DNA of 5,476 nt, taken from the NCBI GenBank assembly GCA_900770335.1, contig CAAGKD010000141.1:1-5476 (forward strand). Reading direction: 5' to 3'. The notes below the pieces were generated by a model, which made no database searches, had not been told where the DNA came from, and worked only from the letters and a program-made list of their open reading frames with translations. Source of the stretch: an uncultured Sutterella sp. (GTDB taxonomy: Bacteria > Pseudomonadota > Gammaproteobacteria > Burkholderiales > Burkholderiaceae_F). The translations under genes were made by a program, and so were the position numbers. Below, piece after piece: positions 1-5,203 of this stretch (position 1 is its first letter; every line of letters begins with the position of its first letter).

Positions 1-573
1 AAGGCCCGTGGGGTTGTGGCAGCACCCGTGCATCAGCACGAGGGTCTTCGCCGGGAGCGCGAGGATCGCGTTCGTGAAGGCCTCGAAGTCGACGCTCGAG
101 CGGTCGGCGGAAAGGTACGGATACTTGCCGACCTCAAGGCCGTCGGCCTTGAGAATGGCGATGTGGTTGCCCCAGGTGGGGTCGGAGACGACGCCGTTCG
201 TGACGTCGAGGAACTGGTGCGCGAACGCGGCGCCGAGCTGCAGGGCGCCGGTGCCGCCCAGGGTCTGGATCGTGGCAATGCGGCCCTCGAGCACGGCGGG
301 ATGGTCCTTGCCGAAGACGAGCTTTCGCACGCTCTCGCAGAACTGCGGCATGCCCGACATCGGCATGTAGCCGCGCGGGAGGCTGCGATCGACGAGGCGC
401 CGCTCGGCCTTCTCGACGCAGTCGAGCAGCGGGAGCTTGCCGGCCTCGTTGAGGTAGACGCCGACGCCGAGATTCACCTTCCCGGGGCGCTCATCCTTCT
501 TGAAGAGGTCCACGAGACCGAGGATGGGATCGTCCGGCATGGGGGCGAGCGCTGCGAAATCGTTCTTGAGCAT
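1..573 (-). CDS. Class I aminotransferase, aspartate/aromatic type (N-terminal part, cut by window edge)
   Basis: This is a PLP-dependent transaminase of the AspC/TyrB family. Such enzymes move the amino group between aspartate or aromatic amino acids and 2-oxoglutarate in the cytoplasm. The visible 191 residues begin MLKNDFAALAPMPDDPILGL. They include VNLGVGVY (33-40), the cofactor-phosphate loop GGTGAL (106-111), DPTWGNH with the ring-stacking Trp134, and HGCCHNPTG (182-190) with Asn187. The family is usually about 400 residues, so roughly half is present and the PLP-binding lysine lies off the left edge. The frame runs open to base 1 with no stop. The ATG at 573-571 is preceded by a good purine-rich ribosome binding site 8 nt away. 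LPLL-C at 47-52 and RGYMPMSG at 67-74 resemble betaproteobacterial members. The fragment cannot separate aspartate from tyrosine preference, so I give no symbol. Confidence 0.93.
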   Translation of the reverse strand, partial: MLKNDFAALAPMPDDPILGLVDLFKKDERPGKVNLGVGVYLNEAGKLPLLDCVEKAERRLVDRSLPRGYMPMSGMPQFCESVRKLVFGKDHPAVLEGRIATIQTLGGTGALQLGAAFAHQFLDVTNGVVSDPTWGNHIAILKADGLEVGKYPYLSADRSSVDFEAFTNAILALPAKTLVLMHGCCHNPTGL

Positions 574-581
574 GATGACTG

Positions 582-590
582 CTTTCCTTT
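582..590 (-). promoter_or_regulatory. Ribosome binding site of the aminotransferase
   Basis: On the minus strand AAAGGAAAG lies 8 nt before the ATG at 573-571. It supports that start for the truncated aminotransferase. No other in-frame start lies close to a Shine-Dalgarno-like stretch. Confidence 0.6.
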
Positions 591-608
591 CGTGAGTCTT
601 CGAGGGGC

Positions 609-647
609 GGAGCGCCCTTCCGGAGGGCTCCGAGCATTCTTTCGGAG
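609..647 (-). other. Two overlapping hairpins in the aminotransferase leader
   Basis: Two stems compete for the same bases. CTCCGA (628-633) pairs with TCGGAG (642-647) across an 8-nt loop. GGAGC plus CC (609-613, 615-616) pairs with GGGCTCC (625-631) with one bulged G at 614. Bases 628-631 belong to both, so only one stem can form at a time. They lie 36 to 74 nt before the aminotransferase start codon, in its probable 5' untranslated region. I see no T-tract directly after either stem on the minus strand, so this is not an ordinary terminator. Stems of this size can arise by chance in DNA this GC-rich. Confidence 0.3.
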
Positions 648-829
648 ACCCGCGTCGGAAGTGCGTGCGTCCGCATGTCCTTTGCGCTGGGCTTGAGGCG
701 CGCCGGGCCCGTCTTCCTCTTCCGAAGGAAGGGCGCGCGCGACGTCCAAGAGAGAAACTATGCCATCGGGGCGGCGCCGCGGCGCTCCGCGATGGTGCAA
801 AAACGCAGGCCCGCGCCCCGCCGACGGAG

Positions 830-849
830 TCAAGATCGCCGGCTCTTGA
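830..849. repeat. Inverted repeat TCAAGA-N8-TCTTGA
   Basis: TCAAGA (830-835) and TCTTGA (844-849) are perfect inverted copies separated by 8 bases that contain the palindrome GCCGGC. The element lies in the divergent gap, about 180 bp before the Fur-like site and 257 bp from the aminotransferase start. Arm length and spacing fit a dimeric repressor or activator site, but I recognise no regulator. A chance origin is quite possible. Confidence 0.3.
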
Positions 850-1024
850 TCTGCCGCGGCGCAGGATAGGCCAATTGACCGATATCGCCCGTCTTCCGCC
901 CTAGGCCCCCGGCCAAGCGCCTTCGTCCCGGGGCGGGCCTTGCGACAGTCTTCCGCCGGCGCAAATGTCGCCCTTCCGCCCCTTCCGAAGCCCCGCCGAT
1001 GATGTAGAGTTGTCGTCCATTACA

Positions 1025-1043
1025 GTTGAGAATGATTCTTGTT
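1025..1043. promoter_or_regulatory. Fur-box-like operator before the ZIP transporter gene
   Basis: GTTGAGAATGATTCTTGTT is centred on G1034, with the perfect core AGAAT-G-ATTCT. It matches a typical proteobacterial Fur site, AATGAGAATGATTCTCATT, at 15 of 19 positions by my count. Fur with ferrous iron binds such sites and normally represses. The site ends just before the ribosome binding site, so a bound protein would block initiation or early elongation. A weak -10 candidate, TACAGT (1021-1026), would place the start of transcription inside the site, but no matching -35 was found. The sequence fits Fur clearly better than the Zur or MntR patterns I know. The regulator gene is not in the window. 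Confidence 0.6.
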
Positions 1044-1044
1044 T

Positions 1045-1052
1045 AAAAGGAG
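1045..1052 (+). promoter_or_regulatory. Ribosome binding site that fixes the ZIP start
   Basis: AAAAGGAG lies 10 nt before the ATG at 1063. An upstream in-frame TTG at 1039 would add eight residues, but it lies before this site and inside the Fur-like palindrome. The ATG at 1063 is therefore preferred. Confidence 0.75.
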
Positions 1053-1062
1053 TTCAAGACAA

Positions 1063-1869
1063 ATGCCCGGAACCCTTGCCGATGCGTTCATCTGGACGGC
1101 GCTCTACACCGGCTTCACGTTTCTGTGCACCGTCGCGGGCGCCGCGACGGTGTTCCTCATGCGGCCGGGGCGCGAGTCGCCCCTCGCGGAGACGCTCTCG
1201 CTCGGCTTCGCCGCGGGCATCATGATCGCAGCCTCGGTCTGGAGCCTCATCATCCCGGCTCTCGAGATGAGCGGGAAGGCGGGCTCGATCCCGTGGCTCG
1301 TCGCCTCCTCGGGGATCCTCGCAGGCGCGCTCTTTCTCAAGCTTCTCGACATGGTGATGCCGCACCTGCACCCGGGCGCCTCGACGCCCGAGGGGCCGAG
1401 GACGAAGCTCGCGCGGGTGGAGCTCCTCTTTCTCGCAATCACGCTGCACAACTTCCCCGAGGGGGGATCCGTAGGCCTCACGGCGGGCCTGGCCGCGATG
1501 TCGGGCGACCCGATGGCGCTCTCCTCGGCCTTCGCCCTCGCCCTGGGCATCGGGATCCAGAACATGCCCGAGGGCGCGGCGGTGTCGCTGCCGATGGCGG
1601 GCCAGGGGTCGAGCCGCATGCGCGCCTTCGTCTTCGGGTCGCTCTCAGGGCTCGTCGAGCCCCTGTGCGGCCTCCTCGTCGTCCTCGCCATTCCGGTCTT
1701 CGAGCCCGTCATGCCCTTCATGCTCGCCTTCGCGGCGGGCGCGATGCTCTACGTCGTCGTCGAGGAGCTCATCCCGGCGGCGCACCTGCCCGAGCACTCC
1801 GACGCGGGCACCCTTGCGGTCATCGTCGGATTCATCGTGATGATGGCGCTTGACACGGCGCTCGGGTGA
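1063..1869 (+). CDS. ZIP-family metal transporter (GufA/ZupT-like)
   Basis: This is an inner-membrane carrier of the ZIP family, which brings divalent metals such as zinc, iron or manganese into the cytoplasm. The 268-residue product shows about eight hydrophobic segments, near 8-33, 43-67, 76-99, 117-142, 152-178, 187-210, 215-238 and 249-266. The metal site is present: HNFPEG in segment four (His129, Asn130, Glu133) and QNMPEG in segment five (Gln166, Asn167, Glu170). SGLVEPLCG (195-203) and VVVEELIP (231-238) are also family-typical. Gln rather than His opens the segment-five motif, which points to the GufA/BbZIP-type branch and not to E. coli ZupT. The loop after segment three has only a short HLH (101-103), not a long His-rich stretch. 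A Fur-like site just upstream suggests iron-responsive control, so ferrous iron is a candidate substrate, but the sequence does not settle the metal. Confidence 0.9.
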   Translation: MPGTLADAFIWTALYTGFTFLCTVAGAATVFLMRPGRESPLAETLSLGFAAGIMIAASVWSLIIPALEMSGKAGSIPWLVASSGILAGALFLKLLDMVMPHLHPGASTPEGPRTKLARVELLFLAITLHNFPEGGSVGLTAGLAAMSGDPMALSSAFALALGIGIQNMPEGAAVSLPMAGQGSSRMRAFVFGSLSGLVEPLCGLLVVLAIPVFEPVMPFMLAFAAGAMLYVVVEELIPAAHLPEHSDAGTLAVIVGFIVMMALDTALG

Positions 1870-1914
1870 CCGGCCCCGGCCAGGCCTTCCCGCGCCCGGA
1901 GGCGCCCGCTTCGC

Positions 1915-1940
1915 GCATGTCTCTTTTTTGAGAGATATGC
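1915..1940. repeat. 26-nt inverted repeat upstream of the Usp promoter
   Basis: Arms GCATGTCTCT (1915-1924) and AGAGATATGC (1931-1940) are complementary over 10 positions with a single G-T wobble, around a TTTTTG spacer. The centre is at 1927.5, about 73 bp before the predicted transcription start of the first Usp gene, which suits an upstream activator. No T-tract follows the stem on either strand, so a terminator is unlikely even though the repeat lies 46 nt after the ZIP stop codon. The regulator is unknown. Confidence 0.5.
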
Positions 1941-1954
1941 AAATTCAAATTTAT
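1941..1954 (+). promoter_or_regulatory. AT-rich block, possible UP element or second operator
   Basis: AAATTCAAATTTAT directly follows the 26-nt inverted repeat and stands out in very GC-rich surroundings. It contains the perfect inverted repeat AAATT-CA-AATTT (1941-1952). Relative to the predicted start near 2001 it spans about -60 to -47, where UP elements contact the RNA polymerase alpha subunit. It could equally be a protein-binding site. Confidence 0.35.
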
Positions 1955-1966
1955 CCCGATTCGGGG

Positions 1967-1994
1967 TTGCGAAACCCTCTCCCGGTGCCATAAT
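1967..1994 (+). promoter_or_regulatory. Predicted sigma-70 promoter of the Usp cluster
   Basis: The -35 TTGCGA (1967-1972) and -10 CATAAT (1989-1994) are separated by 16 bp and match consensus at 4 and 5 of 6 positions. Transcription would begin near 2001, about 189 nt before the first Usp start codon. This is the best promoter match I found in the window, and the AT-rich block just upstream supports it. Confidence 0.55.
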
Positions 1995-2000
1995 GGACTC

Positions 2001-2189
2001 AAGGAGGAAGCCCTCCCGAACGCCGCCCGAGCAAAGCCGCGGCGGCGCTTCGGAAGGCCCGGGAAGATCCGGGAGCCCCCCACTCGGGCCGCGCAGCCCG
2101 GGCGCAGACAATTTGAAAGGGTTGAAAAGGCGGCCGAAGCTCCGGCAGGAGAGCGGCCCCGCAGGAAAAGAGAAAAAAGGAGAACCATG
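2001..2189 (+). other. Long structured 5' leader of the first Usp gene
   Basis: If transcription starts near 2001, the mRNA carries a GC-rich leader of about 190 nt. Stems readable by eye are GGAGG-AAGC-CCTCC (2003-2016, at the very 5' end), CGCCGCC/GGCGGCG (2021-2047), CCCGG/CCGGG (2058-2073), GGGC/GCCC (2086-2099), and a two-part stem GGCCG...CTCC-GGCA-GGAG...CGGCC (2132-2158). The last ends about 18 nt before the ribosome binding site, which lies in unpaired A-rich sequence. I recognise no riboswitch class and no leader peptide with a ribosome binding site. The function may be transcript stability or simply GC-rich noise. Confidence 0.35.
2177..2182 (+). promoter_or_regulatory. Ribosome binding site deciding between two adjacent ATGs
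   Basis: AAGGAG is 4 nt before the ATG at 2187 and 7 nt before the ATG at 2190. The second spacing is more usual. It also gives a protein starting MRVLIP, like the paralogues that start MRILIP and MRILVP. The start at 2190 is therefore preferred, with a difference of one residue. Confidence 0.55.
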
Positions 2190-3092
2190 ATGCGTGTACT
2201 CATTCCCGTCGACGGCAGCGTCTCGAGCGCCAATGCGGTTGATCTCTTTGCCGAGCGCGCGCGCCGCATGTCCGTCAAGCCCGATGCGGAGCTGCTCAAC
2301 ATCCAGCTGCCAATGCCGCTGCGCGTCCTCAACCAGTGGGGGCTTGAGGACGTGAGGAAGGCCTGCGAGGCCGATGGCCTCAAGGTGCTCTCGCGCTGCG
2401 CCCGCGCGGTCGAGGAGGCCGGCGTGAAGCTCGAGCAGCGCGTGCTCTTCGGCGCGGCCGGCGAAACGATCGCCGAGGAGTCCGAGCGCTTCGCCGCCGA
2501 CCTCATCGTCATGGGCGCGCGCGGCGCAACCCCTGCGGAGAGCTTCTTCCTCGGCTCGGTCTCGCGGAGCGTGCTCGCGCACACGCGCCGTCCGGTGCTT
2601 CTCGCCCGCGGCTGCGCCCTTCCCGAGAAGGAGAACATGACGATCGTGCTCGCCGCGGACGGCTCGCACTACGTCACCCGCGCCACGGAGTTCATCATCA
2701 CGCACCCGGAGTTCTTCGGCGCCGCCCCGTCGATCAAGGTCGTGAACGTCGTTCCGGACTACTCCGACCTCGAAAAGGCGGGCCCGCAGGACTTCGAGCC
2801 CCTCCTGCGCCACGCGCGCGAGCGCCGTGAGGAGGAGAACGAGAAGGCCTGGCACGAGGCGACGGACGCCGTGATCGAGCGCCTGCGCAAGGCGGGCTTT
2901 GACGCCGAGGGCGTGAAGGCCGCGGGCGACCCGGCCGAGCAGATCGCGCTCTACGCCAACGCGCACGCCGACCTCATCGTCATGGGCTCGCACGGCCTCG
3001 GCCGCATGAAGACCGCCGTGCTCGGCTCCGTCGCGATGAAGACGGGCGCGTTCACGCACCTTCCGATGCTCCTCATCCGCATCGAGAAGTGA
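2190..3092 (+). CDS. Universal stress protein, two UspA domains (first of three)
   Basis: This is a cytoplasmic protein of the UspA superfamily. Such proteins typically bind ATP and are induced in growth arrest or stress, with mostly uncharacterised biochemical roles. At 300 residues it is twice the usual single-domain length. Domain 1 runs from about 1 to 140 and opens with MRVLIPVDGS. Its nucleotide motif G-2x-G-9x-G-S is complete (Gly109, Gly112, Gly122, Ser123). Domain 2 runs from about 150 to 298 and opens with TIVLAADGS. Its motif is also complete (Gly266, Gly269, Gly279, Ser280). ATP binding is expected in both halves. A charged, probably helical stretch (206-231) lies early in domain 2. 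The gene is first in a tandem of three paralogues and is followed after 83 nt by the second. A promoter and a long leader lie upstream. No signal peptide or membrane segment is visible. Confidence 0.92.
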   Translation: MRVLIPVDGSVSSANAVDLFAERARRMSVKPDAELLNIQLPMPLRVLNQWGLEDVRKACEADGLKVLSRCARAVEEAGVKLEQRVLFGAAGETIAEESERFAADLIVMGARGATPAESFFLGSVSRSVLAHTRRPVLLARGCALPEKENMTIVLAADGSHYVTRATEFIITHPEFFGAAPSIKVVNVVPDYSDLEKAGPQDFEPLLRHARERREEENEKAWHEATDAVIERLRKAGFDAEGVKAAGDPAEQIALYANAHADLIVMGSHGLGRMKTAVLGSVAMKTGAFTHLPMLLIRIEK

Positions 3093-3175
3093 CCCGGCGC
3101 TCCGGGACGGCGCCCGCAAGAGACGCCTCCCGGCAGGACGATTCCAAGCAACGCAAGGCAAAAAAGGAGAACATC

Positions 3176-4084
3176 ATGAGGATTCTGATTCCCTCCGACG
3201 GCAGCGCCTGCAGCTGCGAGGCCATCCGCTTCATCAGCGAGCGCGCCGGCTTCATGGGCGACAAGCCCGAGGTCGAGCTGCTCAACATCCAGAGCGCCAT
3301 CCCCGCGGGCGTCATCGACCGCTTCGGCCTTGACGCCGTGCGCTCGGTCTACGAGGCCGAGGGCCGCGCGCGGCTCGAGGGCGCCGAGAAAACCGCCGAG
3401 CGCGCCGGCCTCGAGGTCGAGTCCGCGGTGCGCCTGGGCGAATGTGGGCCGGTCATCGCCCGCGAGGCCGAGGCGACGAAGGCCGACATGATCGCCATGG
3501 GCACGCGCGGGCTTTCGCCCGCCAAGAGCCTCTTCCTCGGCTCCGTCTCGAGAAGCGTCCTTGAGCGCACGACGGTGCCGGTCCTTCTCGTGCGCGAGGA
3601 GGCGCTGCCGAAGCGCGAGAACCTGCGCATCCTCCTCGCCACCGACGGCTCGGACTACGGCGAGGCCGCCGCGGCCTTCATCGCCGCGAACCCCGCGCTC
3701 TTCGGGCCGGCGCCCGTCGTGGACGTGATCTGCGTGGCGAACGACTTCGTCTCGCTCGCGAGGAACACCGTCGACGGCGTCTCGCCCGGCGACGCCCCCG
3801 AGTCCCTTGAGAAGGCCGCGGCCGCGGCCTGGGAGAACGCCGTCGCCCCGGTCCTCGGAACGCTCTCCGAGGCGGGCATCGACGCCAAACCCGTCCGCCG
3901 CGAAGGCGATCCGGCCGAGGCGATCAGCGCGTACGCCAACGAGAACGCCGACATCATCGTGATGGGCTCGCACGGCTACGGCCGCATCAAGGCGGCGGTC
4001 CTCGGCTCGACGGCCGCCAAGGTCGCCGCCTTCACGAAGGTCCCCGTCCTCGTGATCCGCGTTCCGGAGAGCAACGTCCTCTGA
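3176..4084 (+). CDS. Universal stress protein, two UspA domains (second of three)
   Basis: This 302-residue two-domain UspA protein is paralogous to its neighbours. The frame is open back to 3089, but AAGGAG (3164-3169), 6 nt before the ATG at 3176, and the start MRILIPSDGS shared with the paralogues fix the shorter form. Both ATP motifs are intact: Gly109, Gly112, Gly122, Ser123 in domain 1, and Gly264, Gly267, Gly277, Ser278 in domain 2. Domain 2 starts near RILLATDGSD (151-160). A Cys-x-Cys pair (Cys12, Cys14) directly follows the first DGS loop, where the first and third paralogues have no cysteine. It shares ELLNIQ (34-39) with the first Usp, where the third has ELANVQ. It lies 83 nt after the first Usp, with no clear promoter or T-tailed terminator between, so co-transcription is likely. 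A terminator follows. The specific stress it answers is unknown. Confidence 0.92.
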   Translation: MRILIPSDGSACSCEAIRFISERAGFMGDKPEVELLNIQSAIPAGVIDRFGLDAVRSVYEAEGRARLEGAEKTAERAGLEVESAVRLGECGPVIAREAEATKADMIAMGTRGLSPAKSLFLGSVSRSVLERTTVPVLLVREEALPKRENLRILLATDGSDYGEAAAAFIAANPALFGPAPVVDVICVANDFVSLARNTVDGVSPGDAPESLEKAAAAAWENAVAPVLGTLSEAGIDAKPVRREGDPAEAISAYANENADIIVMGSHGYGRIKAAVLGSTAAKVAAFTKVPVLVIRVPESNVL

Positions 4085-4114
4085 CGGCCCCGCCGCCCGG
4101 CCCGCCCTCTCCCG

Positions 4115-4138
4115 AGCCCCCGCCCCGCGGGGGCTTTT
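4115..4138 (+). terminator. Intrinsic terminator after the second Usp gene
   Basis: AGCCCCCGC (4115-4123) and GCGGGGGCT (4127-4135) form a perfect 9-bp, almost all-GC stem with a CCC loop, followed by a short T-tract (4135-4138). It starts 30 nt after the second Usp stop codon and ends 51 nt before the third Usp start. The four-T tail is short, so termination may be partial. I see no convincing promoter in the remaining 51 nt, so the third gene may depend on read-through. Confidence 0.7.
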
Positions 4139-4189
4139 CGAGGGCCCGGGGCGGATCCCTCTTCCCTCCATTTCTCCCGGAGGCGCCTC

Positions 4190-5095
4190 ATGCGCATTCT
4201 CGTCCCCGTTGATGACAGCGCCGGCACGCGGCGCGCAATCGAATTCCTGCTCGAAAGCGAGGGCCGCTTCGGCCCGAACGCCGAAATCGAGCTCGCCAAC
4301 GTCCAGTACTCCGTCCCGGAGTCCCTCATCCGGCTCTTCGGCATGGAGGAGGTGAAGCGCTACTACCTCGAGACGGGCAAGAGCGTCTTCGACAAGCTCG
4401 CCGCCACGACGGGCGTGCGGCGGCTCGGGGCCGTCGAGCGCGTGCTCTACGGCGACGTCGGCAAATGTCTTACCGCGGAGGCCGAGGCCTTCCGGCCCGA
4501 CCTCATCGTGATGGGCACGCGGGGGCTGCCGCCCCTCGAGGGGCTCCTGCTCGGCTCGGTCTCCAACGCCCTGCTCGCCCGCACCCGCGCGCCGATGCTC
4601 CTGCTGCGCGAGGGCGTGGCGCTGCCGGCCGCGCGCATGCGCGTGGGCGTGCTCGTCGACGGCTCCGAGTACGGCGCCGCCGCGGCGAAGTTCGTTCTCG
4701 AGCACCGCGCGCTCTTCGGTCCCGACGCGATTCTCTCGGTCGTGCACTGCGCCGAGCCCGTACCGTACCCGATCTCGCCCATGGCCGCGAGCCCGATGAC
4801 TCCCGTGCTCTCGCGCGAGGAGCTCGAGGCAGGACAGCGAAGCGCCTGGGAGGAGAACGTCCGCCCGATCCTGGAGCTCTTTGAAGAGGCGGGGGTTCCC
4901 GTCAGAAGCGAATACCTCCAGGGCGTCCCCGACAAGGTGCTTCCCGAGTACGCGAGCGCCGCGCTCGACCTCGTCGTCATGGGCTCGCACGGCTACGGCA
5001 ACTTCACGGCGGCCGTGCTCGGCTCGACGGCGATGCACGTCGCCGCGAACTGCCGCGCGCCCGTCCTCGTCGTGAGGCGCCCGAAGACGGCCTGA
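4190..5095 (+). CDS. Universal stress protein, two UspA domains (third of three)
   Basis: This 301-residue member of the triplet begins MRILVPVDDS at an ATG with GGAGG 6 nt upstream (4179-4183). Both UspA ATP motifs are complete: Gly109, Gly112, Gly122, Ser123 in domain 1, and Gly265, Gly268, Gly278, Ser279 in domain 2. Domain 2 opens with RVGVLVDGSEYG (151-162). Differences from the other two suggest it is the most diverged: DDS instead of DGS in the first loop, SNALL instead of SRSVL after the first Gly-Ser, and a proline-rich segment in domain 2 (190-205). Its ribosome binding site also differs from the A-rich one shared by the first two genes. A terminator separates it from the second Usp gene, so it may be expressed at a different level. 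The next gene downstream is convergent. Confidence 0.92.
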   Translation: MRILVPVDDSAGTRRAIEFLLESEGRFGPNAEIELANVQYSVPESLIRLFGMEEVKRYYLETGKSVFDKLAATTGVRRLGAVERVLYGDVGKCLTAEAEAFRPDLIVMGTRGLPPLEGLLLGSVSNALLARTRAPMLLLREGVALPAARMRVGVLVDGSEYGAAAAKFVLEHRALFGPDAILSVVHCAEPVPYPISPMAASPMTPVLSREELEAGQRSAWEENVRPILELFEEAGVPVRSEYLQGVPDKVLPEYASAALDLVVMGSHGYGNFTAAVLGSTAMHVAANCRAPVLVVRRPKTA

Positions 5096-5126
5096 GAGCC
5101 AAGCGCCGGCTGATTCCGGCATGTGG

Positions 5127-5165
5127 AAAAAACGAGGGCGGGCGCTCCGGGAGCGCCCGCCCTCG
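5127..5165 (-). terminator. Strong intrinsic terminator of the minus-strand membrane-protein gene
   Basis: The arms 5133-5147 and 5151-5165 form a perfect 15-bp GC-rich stem with a 3-nt loop. On the minus strand the stem is followed at once by six Ts (complement of A5127-5132), a textbook intrinsic terminator. It lies 38 nt beyond the stop codon of the minus-strand gene. On the plus strand no T-tract follows, so it is not a classical terminator for the third Usp, though the stem could protect that mRNA's 3' end. Confidence 0.88.
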
Positions 5166-5203
5166 CCTGCATCCGGCGCATCCGACCCGAGCGGCTGCGG
5201 GCG

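Larger units (their letters stand above)
574..1024. other. Divergent intergenic region without a supported gene
   Basis: About 450 bases separate the minus-strand aminotransferase from the plus-strand ZIP gene. Open frames here have no ribosome binding site and an arginine/proline-rich composition typical of GC-rich noise. The region should hold divergent promoters, but I found no convincing -35/-10 pair on either strand. Visible structure includes the leader hairpins at 609-647, a 12-bp GC-only palindrome at 774-785, the inverted repeat at 830-849, and an 11-mer GCCCGTCTTCC at both 707-717 and 887-897. GTCTTCCGCC recurs at 891-900 and 949-958. GCGACA (942-947) is mirrored by TGTCGC (966-971). 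None of these can be assigned to a known regulator. Confidence 0.5.

Noticed and set aside
16..696. Plus-strand open frame of 226 codons opposite the aminotransferase
   Set aside because: The minus-strand frame shows a clear aminotransferase with PLP-site motifs. The plus frame has no recognisable domain.
675..869. Small plus-strand open frame of 64 codons in the divergent gap
   Set aside because: It has no ribosome binding site, an arginine-rich low-complexity product, and no recognisable motif.
875..903. Plus-strand promoter from TTGACC at 875
   Set aside because: No acceptable -10 hexamer occurs at 16 to 18 bp, and the site is about 180 bp before the ZIP gene.
1892..1940. Terminator of the ZIP gene formed by GCGCC-CGGA-GGCGC (1892-1905) or the 1915-1940 repeat with its T-run
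   Set aside because: The first stem is only 5 bp and the T-run lies about 18 nt away. In the second the Ts form the loop and no T-tail follows. Neither fits an intrinsic terminator.
1993..2190. Small open frame of 65 codons in the Usp leader, overlapping the Usp start
   Set aside because: Its ATG overlaps the predicted -10 element, it has no ribosome binding site, and it encodes a Pro/Arg/Ser/Gly-rich sequence.
1749..3161. Minus-strand open frame of about 470 codons across the ZIP end and first Usp
   Set aside because: It runs antisense to two well-supported genes and through their regulatory gap, with low-complexity composition. It is a product of GC-rich third positions.
3089..3175. N-terminal extension of the second Usp by 29 residues
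   Set aside because: The extension is polar and unlike any Usp start, and it would read through the ribosome binding site. The paralogues begin at the equivalent of 3176.
2951..5122. Minus-strand open frame of about 723 codons antisense to the Usp genes
   Set aside because: It mirrors the strong codon bias of three real genes on the plus strand. Its translation is rich in Arg, Gly, Ala and His with no recognisable domain, and no ribosome binding site was evident.
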